Assembly (NCBI GenBank): GCA_009869945.1
Contig: WIXG01000151.1
Span: forward strand, 1-64,000
DNA: 64,000 nt
Direction: 5' to 3'
Origin: Mesaphorura yosii
Taxonomy: Eukaryota > Arthropoda > Collembola > Poduromorpha > Tullbergiidae
Below, piece after piece: positions 52,592 through 64,000 of the stretch (positions are counted from its first letter, which is position 1; every line of letters starts with the position of its first letter). The notes under the pieces are model-generated. The model searched no databases, was not told where the DNA came from, and was given only the letters and a program-made list of their open reading frames with translations. The position numbers and the translations under genes were made by a program.

Positions 52592-55500
52592 ATGCATCGG
52601 AGGAGTACAGCTGCTCGACCCACGACAACGGAATTCCAAACCATAAACTGTTTATTGACACAAAATATGAGATCAATGCATTCTGTGCGGAAAACCCGAC
52701 AAGTTGCGGTAAGTTTGATTTGGCAATTTGCACAGTTTGCTCGCGGGAATGATGAACTCATTGCGCGAGACCTGAGCTGGCATTTACGGCTTCAGTGTCA
52801 CGAAGGAGAGAGTTTTCTCATTAGGCTTGGGATGGCGAACAGACGCGGACACGCGAACAAGGCCAAACGAGTGCATTCAGAAATAAAAAGTTGCATGCAC
52901 TACTTTTCAAATTGCATCCTCGTTCCTTTCCTCATTTGCAGTCGCAACGCGGTGTGAGGACGGAATTGCAATGCAATTGCATAATGAGACCGTTCAAAGT
53001 CTGTCGACGCCTTCAGTCACTTTTCATTCATTCGGTAGAGCTGGCAGAAAATTTCGAGACGCCGCTTTCCAGTCGTAACATTTCTAATTCAGCGATGCGG
53101 CTACAGAAAAGTGACGGTTTTCTCGCATGTATTTTGAGTTTATCGTTGTCGTCGCGCAATGAATGAGCAGAGTTGCTGATAGGCTCTAGTCACAAATTAC
53201 AGAGAGTCCATAAATTATGCAGAAACTGCGAGCGCTGAAAGATTTGTGTAACGCAATTTGCATAAACAAATAGCTTCACTTTTACAAAATAGCTGCGAGT
53301 TAAGAAACTGCTGACGACTATGAAATAATGGATAATGAAATTATATAAACAAGCACCGGGCAACATAATTTATGCTGTGAAAGACTCAACCTGGGCTCGT
53401 ACTCATTTGTTAGCCCGAGAGACAATAAATCAACCGTACGCTGTCTAAACATTTGAGGTCTTTCATTCTCATGCGCAGGCGGACAAGAGTTAAGAGTTAA
53501 GAGAGCATTAAGTATGCCACTTGCTGCACCGTGCACCGAAACCAAACCAAACCGTATCGACATCGGTTCGTTTGCTGAGTACATGCACGAAATTCATAAT
53601 TCATGCAAGACAGAAAATTATGATGTAAAGAAAACTAGCTAGCTGCTACTAATTGCAAGGGAACTCTAACTGTACAAACAGGTGCTGCTGCTGCTGTTGG
53701 CAATCGGCTTCGATTGGGCTCGAGTGAATGGGCAAGATGAGTACATGACCTGTTCTCGCCCAATTAAGCAATCGAGAACGTCCAAGCAGATCAACCTCCC
53801 CTGCGAGGGCATGGAGCAGGGCAAGGAGAGCTGGTGCAACCTTCCTGGACCCCTGTACCCATGGTCAGTTAATATTCCTAAGCAGTTTTGCCTATTTCGT
53901 TCACTGTCAGTGACTCGGTGCAAAAATGCAAAACATTTTGTCACACGAAAGCCAAATTCCCGAGCGAGTCATTAAAATGCAATTTGCAGTTACGGGACTG
54001 GGCAATTTTCCCTTTCTTCCTGCTTACGTCATGCCACAGCCATTCCTCAGTCAAACTGCATCTTGCTCCTCCTTTCTTTTACACCAGGCATGCTGTTCGA
54101 AACTTTGTGTTTGAGAATCAAGGCTTGATGAGAAGAATGTACGGTGAGGTGAGAAGAATGTCCATCGAATTCTGTCTCACATTCAAGTTGTGATTACCTC
54201 GTTCTATTTCCTTGGTTTGAATCACAGGTGAGACAACTTTCACTTTTGCGAATGGAATTTGCTGGAGAAAGCAATGCACTTGATGAAACAAGCAGCGGAC
54301 GAGAGTTCAACGACGTTTTCCAGCCAATGCTGTCAACGTCACTTGGTCCGACTCCTGCGACGACGTCGACGTTGGTCAGCATGCTTTCTGCACCCGCTCG
54401 GCAGGACACCGACGAGGTTGATGGTGATTATGGTGCGGACGTGGAGGGAATGGAGGCTGAGTCTGGAGCATCTGTGACAGCTGCAGCATCCACAACTGAA
54501 GCAACGCCACATATCAGTATCGTGAATGCGGATGACGACGTGTATAATGTTAGCGACGGCGGTTCCAACGAGAGATTTACGACATTAGCTGACGAGTCCG
54601 AGATGGCCAGCACAACCCACGACATGCTGCATGATGGCTTGTTGATGGACACCGCTCCCACGGACGAAACGCCAACCACACCGCTCATGGATGAAGACTT
54701 TGGATCCTCCGAAGAAGACGGACTTGTCATCATACTTCAGCCGCCATCACCTGCTCCTTTGTCATCTCTCAATGTCAGCACTCTCAACGCTTCCAAGAAC
54801 GGTGGACCAACTGCGACAGTGACCGCCACGAGCGATCGTGTCTCCAACCAAGAAAGCATCGAGGGAAAAAATAGAATAGACAATCATATTCTGTTCCAAG
54901 ATTTCGAAAGGAGCAGCCCACAACCGCAAACGCCAAGTCCCTCACCTTCGCCATCACTTTCACCGCCGCCACCACCACAAGCATCCAGTTCGACGGTGGA
55001 GGAGTCGAGAGTTCGGAGCCGGGTTGGGGTGTGAGTTGAAATATCATAATTAATTACAATTAAGCTATGGTTGCACGAGTGTATATTCGTGAATCAATAC
55101 TCACATTGCTGATTGCCACTGATTTGTATTAGGAATGCTTGTCCGGTGAAAGAGGAAGTCGTTGCGCCATACTGGGCTAATAACACGCGTGGTGAAATTT
55201 TGGCCCTTCTCAACTTGTACCCTTTCGAACAGTATATTCACTGGGAAAAGTGCACAAACGAGCACCGGCAAATGTACTGTCGGGACGGCTGCAGGTAAGC
55301 AAGGCCTGAGAGACCACTTAGGAGGAGATTACATTCAAACTTCTTCGTTGCAGGTGCGAGCAGCAGTACAGACTCCATCGTCTCCTTGCATTCGACCCGT
55401 CAAACGAATGCCGAGGAATATTTTCCGACTGGTTTCGATTTCCATCGTGCTGCGTCTGCAAATGCTATTTTGACGAGATGCCCAACTCGGAGCGCATCAG

Positions 55501-55639
55501 CTTCAACCGAAGTCCGAGGATAATTGACCCATTGCCGCCACAGTCGATACAAGACCTGGACGGGCCTGACGTCAACGGAGTTGACGACTCGCACTTCTTC
55601 TACAAGTACCATCATTCGTTCAGGCACCCAAGAAAATAA
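52592..55639 (+). CDS. Spaetzle-like cystine-knot ligand precursor
   Basis: Exons 52592-52708, 53682-53863, 54088-54148, 54228-55030, 55133-55294 and 55354-55639 give 536 residues. The signal peptide is formed across intron 1: [12 protein letters not shown]-like basic residues in exon 1 ([13 protein letters not shown]) join [17 protein letters not shown]. The prodomain has [12 protein letters not shown], a Cys-containing segment, then about 230 residues of Ser/Thr/Asp/Pro-rich sequence with poly-Pro near its end. The C-terminal knot reads [70 protein letters not shown] and CCVCKCYF, the Spaetzle signature; [12 protein letters not shown] suggests the Spz3/4/5 branch rather than Spz1. Family members are cleaved by proteases and bind Toll receptors in immunity, patterning and neurotrophic signalling. 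A second Met at exon 1 (MRSMHSV) may be the true start. Intron 1 (52709-53681) holds nothing obvious. Confidence 0.9.
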
Positions 55640-55707
55640 ACCACCGCGACCGCCATGAACCGATGCCATCGTCTTTGGAACGTCGTGGCCATACTCGAAG
55701 CAGAATT

Positions 55708-56604
55708 TTATTTTTTTAGTGGACTCTTTTCATACTGATGAAATGTAGTAATTTGTATTCAAATTATTGTCAATTTCATATTACATTTTTCGTAATAACT
55801 TATTTATTAAACTTACCACAAGCAAAGCACTTGAGATTTGGATTCTGGAAGCAAGTTTCATTTGCTTTCCATTTAGCAGCTGTTCAAGGCTGGCCGGGGC
55901 AGAGGCAGACGACTTTACCGGGTTGTCTGTCGTCGTGCTGGAACCGGATTTAGCCGGTCTGAACCACATTCCGTGAACAGGCAATAATTTCCCATTTCCA
56001 GGTTGCAAGACAAGCATCTCTCCGTCAATATCACTTCTCATTATGTCCTTGGGATAAAACCCTGACATTTTCCAATGAAAATGAAAATTCTGTTCTCCAC
56101 ATGCCACATTATTAATGGATTCGTGAAATACCGCATCAGTTTGAACGAGCAGAACACAGAGATGGTCGTTGGTTCTCTTGTTCCCTGTCACTGCTTAAGA
56201 GTATCGCAGCATAATATATTGATCAAACTTCAGAGCAGACATTGCCCTTGCTCTGCAGTAGAAGCCAAGCATGGACCGTGAATGAACCATTTGTTCGGTT
56301 TCCTAAAGACGGTATACATTCCACGAGCTGTCTCGGACTCGTAGCGTGTAAAATGAGCGCTCCATACAGATTCCAGGCTAAAACCGACTTTCTTTCCAGT
56401 TCTATCTTACACATTCCAAGTAGAGTGGAGGCAGAACACAATAGCACAAGGAAGCGTTATTAATGTTGAGTTGGTGTTGGTGGTTCGGGAAATTTCATAT
56501 TGACGAGTTTTCCTGGAAATCGATAGCCGAAGTTTCACTGAACAAATCAAGATGGACTCTGGTCGGTACAGATCAACAGGTACGTCCTCAGAGTTTCCAG
56601 TCAT
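55708..56604 (-). CDS. Tentative four-exon protein, unknown function
   Basis: Exons 56570-56604 (MTGNSEDVPVDL), 56241-56401 (TGKKVGFSLESVWSAHFTRY...KPNKW then FIHGPCLAS), 55817-56190 (NKRTNDHLCVLLVQTDAVFH, CGEQNFHFHWKMSGFYPKD, GEMLVLQPGNGKLLPVHGMW then FRPAKS) and 55708-55734 (YEKSPLKK, stop TAA) sum to 198 residues in phase. The third exon reads convincingly as protein and ends at a perfect GTAAGT donor. The first exon is weak: its donor is GTACCG and it overlaps, antisense, the first exon of the plus-strand gene starting at 56552. No family recognised; there is no clear signal peptide, and LVLQPGNGKLLPVHG may belong to a beta-rich fold. The 3' end faces the Spaetzle-like gene tail to tail. 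Confidence 0.45.
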
Positions 56605-57109
56605 TGTTAGACAGGTTTAACTGGAGACGTGTGGATCATCCATTTGTGAATTCTCCTGTACAGGAATGTATACAAACGAATTCGCCTCTTCTTCCGGAGT
56701 CACAAGAAAGCGAAACGCGAGTTCATCGTTCGAAGAGGATGCGGGCTCAAATGAAGGGTAAGCCAGGCATTGACTGTTTTTACGACTATTAGTGCATCAA
56801 GTTAAGAAATGTGCTTACTTTCCGCCCAGTATTTACGAAGAGTTGGAAAAGCTTCGAAGTTTGGTGGACGAGGTGGATGGAGACCATCACACTTCCACAC
56901 GGGGCACAATCGATGGGTCCTTAATGTCAACTGTGTTCGGAGTGGTGCTCGTCATGATAATTTCCATCACGATTTACGCATTTACTAATTTGTACAAAGC
57001 GGGTAAGTTGCCTAAAGTTCATCATACCTGATTTTCAATCCCATACGTTCATGCATTTGCCCAGTTCATATATTTCGTTTCAGTCATGAAGAGATTTTCC
57101 GAGAAGTGA
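56552..57109 (+). CDS. Small tail-anchored membrane protein, unknown family
   Basis: Exons 56552-56579, 56664-56757, 56830-57002 and 57084-57109 sum to 106 residues in phase. The N terminus is Ser/Thr-rich and basic (MDSGRYRSTG, MYTNEFASSSGVTRKRNASS). A short predicted coiled coil (IYEELEKLRSLVDEVDGD) is followed by one transmembrane helix (LMSTVFGVVLVMIISITIYA) and a short basic tail (KAVMKRFSEK), the layout of a tail-anchored ER or outer mitochondrial membrane protein. The start could instead be the Met in exon 2 (MYTNEF), leaving exon 1 as leader. I do not recognise the family. It lies head to head with the tentative minus-strand gene, with first exons overlapping. Confidence 0.68.
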
Positions 57110-57587
57110 ACCGCAAACTCAAGACGGGATGGATTTGGCTTTGCTTCCTCGAATCAACTTGTGAAATTAACCACTCAATTTAACGAAGACTAAGAAAAAG
57201 ACTCAAGCAAGAGACAATGAAATTCAGCCAAATTTTTCAAACATGACAAAGAGAACCAAGCCAAGAGTTTGTATTACAATCACTGCAATTGCATGAGACC
57301 ATGAGAGCACTGTAAAACAAATGAGATGTTGGATGACAAAATGAGTGCACATTTGCAGCGTGGTGTCTTTTCTCACATGAATAAAATTTCCACTTTTGCT
57401 TGTGTTGTTTATGTCAAATGTTTTACAATAATAGTCAATATTAAATAATAACTGCATATGGTAAGTTCATTTTTACGTTTTTGGTTTAAAAAGGAATTGT
57501 TCAACAAGACGACTCCGGACTAATTGTAGTTCATTAAGTATTTACGTTATTGCCTGATGCTTGCATTTTCATAGTCCACTATTATCT
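57110..57587. other. Convergent 3' space
   Basis: AT-rich 3' flanks of the small membrane-protein gene (+) and JNK (-). No gene seen. Confidence 0.45.
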
Positions 57588-59553
<1,966 letters not shown>

Positions 59554-61240
59554 TCTTATGCCAAAGGGCATAAGGTCGAAGGTTACGTGTTGCACTGAGA
59601 AGAAACTTTGTTTTTTCTGTACATGCGAAACGGGAACACGGCGCTGGAGTCACGGTGCGAAATTAAAATGTGAACTCATACGTTTAGAATTAAATAAAAT
59701 CACAACCAAAATTCAGAGCACGGAGCAGTGTTGCAAAAGTAAACTAAAAGTTCATGAAGTTTTCATGAACCAAATCAAATGTCAAAAGGAACGGCCGAAA
59801 ATTTACAAATCAAATCCAAAATGAATCTCTTCCAGTGCCAGCCCCTCCACTCCACACACTTGTACTGCTTCTGCCTCTGTTCCTATGATGGCAATGGCAA
59901 TAACATTTCTTCTAAAACTGAATAATTATTATAGAACCTGTCTGCCTGCTGCCGTGTTTCTCGCCTGCCTACTTTATTGCGATAAAATAGCTGTGACATG
60001 CATTTATACGGCACAAACACAACTTTTACGTGCACTTTGTGTTCTCACCCACCACAGCAGCATGGTACAATGGGATCGTGTACCAAGACCAACCTTTTCT
60101 CTGACGTACACAAACTGCATTTACATTTCACTAGACGAGACGAGTTGAAAAGGCTTCGGCACAGCAAGTTTTCTTGACTTGAGTCCACTGCTGGTATCGA
60201 TTTGAGAAAGAAACCGAGCCTGAAACTGAACCAAAGCACTGGAGCTGGAAGCATGAAAGTTCCTTGCTGGAAGTAATTTGTATGCTATTTTGGGAATCTC
60301 AGTCCGCCAGCCAGCCGGCTCCAATTCCAATGTGTGCAGGTTGCAGGAGCAAATTAAAGTTTTCATGGACCATTGTCGAAAATCAGTACCAGAGTTTCCG
60401 GTACATCTTGATCAATTTTGTTCAAACTTTCACCGCGGCGTCTGGCATGAATGAATGAATTGGCCATGACCACGTAAATAATCTCATATCGTCATGATTC
60501 ATAGTTATCAATGAGTGAATCATATTTATTAATCCAACCGAAAATGAATACCGAATCCTGCGCAGAAGCCGTACTCAACTTGTATTTGTTGAATTTGTCA
60601 CATCATGGACGAGAAAGAAGTAACTGCAACCTCCGATTTTGATTCCAGCAAGAACTGCAAATACATTTATCGGCATTCAAGAGATGTGCACGAACATTTC
60701 TTCCTGTGCACAAAGTGACCATCGACGTTCGCAAATATGACGCTTATGCGATTTGTTGCAGGGATGTGCAATTTACTCTGATGGTAGTCTGGTGTTTCAC
60801 AGAAGCTTCGGAGTCCATTCCACGACCAGCAACGACTGGCGACTTGAGTTAGTAGTCTTTGTAATAATCAACCTTTTATTACCCTCAGGAATATACAACG
60901 GTACAAAACACAACAGTGAAAGTAGAATCTTACGAATCTTATCTCATCATTTCGAAAAGTATCAAATGTCATGTAAAAGCTGAGATTTAAATGCAAGGCC
61001 ATGTAAATTCGAATTCCTACACCTACATATTCGAACTACAATTGAAAGTCCTTTCCGCTTTTCCGCATGAAGTTGAAACTAAAGCTATGGTCTGTGTGCG
61101 CCTAAGAGGCTTCACGTTCAATGAATCTACAAAATCATGACAGCTGAAGTGAGCAAAGTACAAAAGTTGTGGACGGAATTCGTTGGTTATGAGAGAGCGT
61201 TCATTTCCGATGGTCAGTAGTCTTTTACCGGAATTTTAAG
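59554..61240. other. 1.7-kb intergenic region
   Basis: JNK upstream region and 3' flank of Ly6 gene 3. No gene, repeat or RNA signal that I can support. Confidence 0.4.
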
Positions 61241-62989
61241 TTACAATGAAATCCATAAGCTTATAATAATTCCAACTCCAGCGATAAGAACTGAGACCGC
61301 GGATTGTCGAGCGGATTTATGAGCCAGATTGCAGGAATCCTGAAAGTTTTGACTTTTACAAGCTTCTGGTCATGAGAATGCTTCGCAGTAACCCCAATTT
61401 GACCAGACTTCATACGTTAAATTCCACGATGACACTAATAATTAAGCCCGAAGGGCAACTAGAAAACTTTTCTAACAAAACTTTGACTATATAGAATAGT
61501 CAAATTCACGAAGACTAAGAATCCACGCGGAACCCAATGATGCAAAAGGGACCGGGAGACTTCGCGTAGCGCTTATAATCCATTATGACAAGGGTAATGG
61601 CGCGCAGCGCTTCAAAAAAACTCCCACAACTGAGGATAAAGGGTGGCCCAAAGGGCCATCGGCCACGTTGCCCGTCGAGCTGCTGTCCAAATTTATTGCC
61701 CTTCAGGCCGGTTTTTGGCTTCCACGTGGATTCAGTTGCCCTTCGGGCCAATTTTTGTCTTTACATTTGAATTTGACTATATAGTCAAACTTTTGTTAGA
61801 AAAGTTTCCTAGTTGCCCTTCGGGCTGAATCATTAGTGGAGTTTAACTTATATAGTCAAATTGGGGTTACTGCAAGAAATTCGGTTTAATTACCTCTGAG
61901 CAGTAACACTCTTCCCAATAAACTCCGTTTTCATAGACGCCCCAATTACAAACGCCAGTTACACCGGTGTCCGACACAGAAGCACAGCGTCGAATGACTG
62001 CTCGCCATCTAATCGCATGAGAAACGTAAAGGACCTTACCGGTTAAGACCCGTTGGAACCTTGACTAGCCATATCTAAGCTATTTGTAGTCGGATCTTGG
62101 TCATTGATGGCTCATTTTAAAGCTGTTGTTATGGATACTATAGAAATGAAAGCCATGTCGCTCTACAGTTTCACGGAAAAATGTGTGGGACCAAAAAACA
62201 GTGCAAAAATTGAAAAAAATCCCTCGTGAACTGGGTTAAATATGCGAAAATGGCGATTTGATATTTTGCTCAGTCTACACCGAAAAGTATGTTTTATACT
62301 TCAATAACTTTTTTAACGTGACTCTTCATTTTCGAAATATTTCAAGTCAAAAAGCCGAACTTGGCCAAAATGTGGTTGGGCACTGTGAGCGCAGGCCTTT
62401 GAGTTTTAATGTGAAATATTTTTTAACTCCTTAGGCTATAAGCTTTCGATTATATATGACTCATCAATCGCGAGCGACTGGCCAGAAATCGGGTCTTAAA
62501 CGGTTAGATCCTTTGGACATCATTAAGTAAAGTTGTCAAAAAGTTGTCGGCTTGCAAACCTTCCGTCCCAAATGAATCCTCTTGGACCTTGCTGTGTCAG
62601 TTTCACGCAAAATGTCCCCGGCGTGTAGCTGAAAACAGATACAAACTCATTTTAACTTTAACTGCACCTCTCATCCGCTCATAATTGTGTATACAATTGG
62701 ACGCTCATTCCTCCTACCTTTCGTAATCTTGGCAGTCTACTGGAATGTTAACTTCTGCATCAAAACTTTCGTACGCACCGCAAGTGTCAAGGTCCCGATT
62801 TCCTTCGGCTGATGAGCACTGATAACATCGGATGGACTCTGAGAGAAAAGCAATGATGTCAAACACCTTTTGATGGGCTTTGGTTATTTCAGATTTAGAA
62901 GTCAATGCTACAAACAGCTTGTTCGACTTACCAGAAAATCGCACTAAACAAGCAATGAACACGAAGAGACTCAAGAAGGTAGCATTCAT
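61241..62989 (-). CDS. Ly6/quiver-family GPI-anchored protein (Ly6 gene 3)
   Basis: Five exons (62932-62989, 62718-62838, 62560-62628, 61894-62008, 61241-61339) give 153 residues, exactly the family size. A signal peptide (MNATFLSLFVFIACLVRFSG) precedes SIRCYQCSSAEGNRDLDTCG, IPVDCQDYE, the characteristic YTPGTFCVKLTQQGPRGFIW with DGR, AVIRRCASVSDTG, GVCNWGVYENGVYWEECYCS, EDSCN, and a hydrophobic C-terminal GPI signal (VSVLIAGVGIIISLWISL). The PGTFCxKxxQQG and RRC motifs place it with the arthropod boudin/crooked/coiled-like Ly6 set, known for septate-junction assembly and membrane trafficking; the exact orthologue is uncertain. The last intron (61340-61893, 554 bp) is almost filled by an inverted-repeat element; without it the intron would be about 65 bp. 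Confidence 0.9.
61385..61873. mobile_element. MITE/foldback non-autonomous DNA element inside a Ly6 intron
   Basis: A 489-bp element begins GCAGTAACCCCAATTTGAC and ends with its exact 19-bp inverted copy. The inverted repeats go on for well over 100 bp at clearly lower identity, with matching blocks such as GCCCGAAGGGCAACTAG, AACTTTTCTAACAAAA, TTTGACTATATAG and GAATCCACG(C/T)GGAA. The small palindrome GCCCGAAGGGC recurs several times. A short open frame inside encodes no recognisable transposase, so it is non-autonomous. I found no clean target-site duplication next to the ends, and the superfamily is unassigned. Confidence 0.75.
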
Positions 62990-63864
62990 CGTGAACACGA
63001 ATCAGGCACTTACATACTAATGAAACTAATGACGTAACTAAAATTAAGACAACAGAAATAACTGAAGAACAATTTGTGAGATTCAAATGATGTACAAGGG
63101 CGGTTTAACCGCGGCGCGTCTACTACTATAAACAACGCACCCACCTGTCTACAGGTGTGGCTATGAATTTTGCGTGCACACAAGCCCGACTGAGTGCGTT
63201 GTGCTGTGTTTGGCTTGGCTTGTGCAAAAATGTAATGCGACTGAGAGATGCATGATTCATCGATTCATCCCAACCTCGGTCAATCACTAATGAAAATTGG
63301 GGATCTTGCTTACTATGTTGAGTTAAAAGAGAGCTTTATTCAGTTCTTCAGCTTTAAGATAATAGTACCAGTACAAAAAGGTTATCAAAGATACACTGGA
63401 ATGCTGGTAAAGGTAAATGCTTGGACGGACTTCATTGCATTAAGGTTTGTCTGAGATTTACAACAGTAATCAACGAGTTAGTCTTGGCTTAAGTAAACAA
63501 TGCCATTTTCTGAGCCTTTGAGATTTTCTTGCGTTAGTACTTCGAGTGTACTGACAGCAATGAGAGCTTATGTATAGCAGTTCGTCATTCCAACTAGGTA
63601 ACTTTAAAACTTATCAACTCAAGCTGCAGGTCTTGCAGAAATAGAAGTACATCTTCTGACGTCAAGTAAGTCTAAATACAGTCACGGGTATGTCATGTCA
63701 TGGTACAGAGTTTCAGAAATTCGCATTCGCATTGACAAACGTTTCATTACATCATTCAAAAGCTCGATTCCTACAACAAGTTTAAATTCCAACAGCTGCA
63801 TCAAGTTGTGATGGGGAAAGTTAACTAACGAAGAAGTATTTCGTTGTTTTCATATCAGGTCAGT
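62990..63864. other. Intergenic between Ly6 genes 3 and 4
   Basis: Upstream region of Ly6 gene 3 and 3' flank of the partial Ly6 gene at the edge. An open frame at 63248-63454 (+) lacks domain or splice support. Confidence 0.4.
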
Positions 63865-64000
63865 TCACGAGAATACCAAGAAGCCCATTGTAAATATCCC
63901 AAACCCAATTGCCAACAGGTGCTCGTAAATGTTTATGGATTCTGAGCCGTTGCATCCGTCCTTTCCTCTACAAATTAGACAGACGGCCTCGTTAGGTGTA
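63865..64000 (-). CDS. C-terminal exon of a further Ly6-like gene (Ly6 gene 4), cut by the window edge
   Basis: Reading inward from the right edge on the minus strand, the frame gives TPNEAVCLICRGKDGCNGSE, in which CxxCxxxDGCN is the closing motif of the three-finger domain. It is followed by SINIYEHLLAIGFGIFTMGF, LVFS and a TGA at 63865-63867, a hydrophobic GPI-type ending. The upstream exons lie outside the window. The same orientation and nearness to Ly6 gene 3 suggest a small tandem group. Confidence 0.72.
   Translation of the reverse strand, partial: TPNEAVCLICRGKDGCNGSESINIYEHLLAIGFGIFTMGFLVFS

Noticed and set aside
56223-56447. Minus-strand frame reading MCKIELERKSVLAWNLYG
   Set aside because: The alternative frame (VGFSLESVWSAHFTRYESE) gives matching phases to the next exon; this one needs an implausible donor.
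61515-61751. Open frame within the foldback element
   Set aside because: It is the translation of inverted-repeat sequence, with no transposase motifs.

Overview
The window is nuclear DNA of a small-genome invertebrate, almost certainly an arthropod and most likely a pancrustacean; a springtail-like lineage is a guess from the Ly6/quiver genes and the compact introns. The evidence is spliceosomal introns (mostly 50-80 bp), a Spaetzle-type cystine-knot ligand, a DM4/DM12-like protein, Ly6/quiver-type GPI proteins, and clear arthropod orthologues of JNK, PTEN, CTDNEP1/Dullard, OGDH and VDAC. I see no prokaryotic genes, CRISPR arrays, rRNA genes or convincing tRNA genes.

Layout, left to right. 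0.1-3.6 kb (-): nine-exon cadherin-repeat and mucin-stalk membrane protein. 4.3-5.5 kb (-): CTDNEP1. 6.3-7.0 kb (-): tentative small two-exon gene. 7.8-9.8 kb (+): RanBP2-finger/RRM protein with a very acidic tail. 10.6-11.6 kb (+): secretory protein with a Leu/Gly/Pro hydrophobic block and a DM4/DM12-like end. 13.9-16.3 kb (+): 5'-nucleotidase-fold membrane protein that has lost nearly all its metal ligands. 18.1-23.3 kb (+): OGDH with two mutually exclusive exons. 23.8-25.2 kb (-): VDAC, tail to tail with OGDH. 27.2-28.1 kb (+): Ly6-like protein. 28.5-32.0 kb (+): Na+/Ca2+ exchanger copy broken by several stops and frameshifts although its intron structure is kept. 33.7-36.1 kb (+): second Ly6-like gene. 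37.2-39.9 kb (+): large orphan protein. 40.3-41.8 kb (-): C2H2 zinc-finger protein. 46.4-50.3 kb (+): PTEN, with a long open frame upstream of its conserved AUG. 52.6-55.6 kb (+): Spaetzle-like ligand. 55.7-56.6 kb (-) and 56.55-57.1 kb (+): a tentative minus-strand gene and a small tail-anchored protein, head to head. 57.6-59.6 kb (-): JNK. 61.2-63.0 kb (-): third Ly6/quiver gene, with a foldback DNA element in one intron. 63.9 kb to the edge (-): the end of a fourth Ly6-like gene.

The genes do not form one pathway. OGDH and VDAC are mitochondrial neighbours, and JNK, PTEN and Spaetzle are signalling genes, but nothing here implies co-regulation. Exon models were built by hand from splice consensus and reading phase. 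For the genes where I quote a total length, the exon lengths sum to a whole number of codons. The most notable signals are the pseudo-nucleotidase, the decayed exchanger, the OGDH exon pair, the AUG-less extension upstream of PTEN, the element that accounts for a Ly6 intron, and the orphan gene at 37-40 kb.
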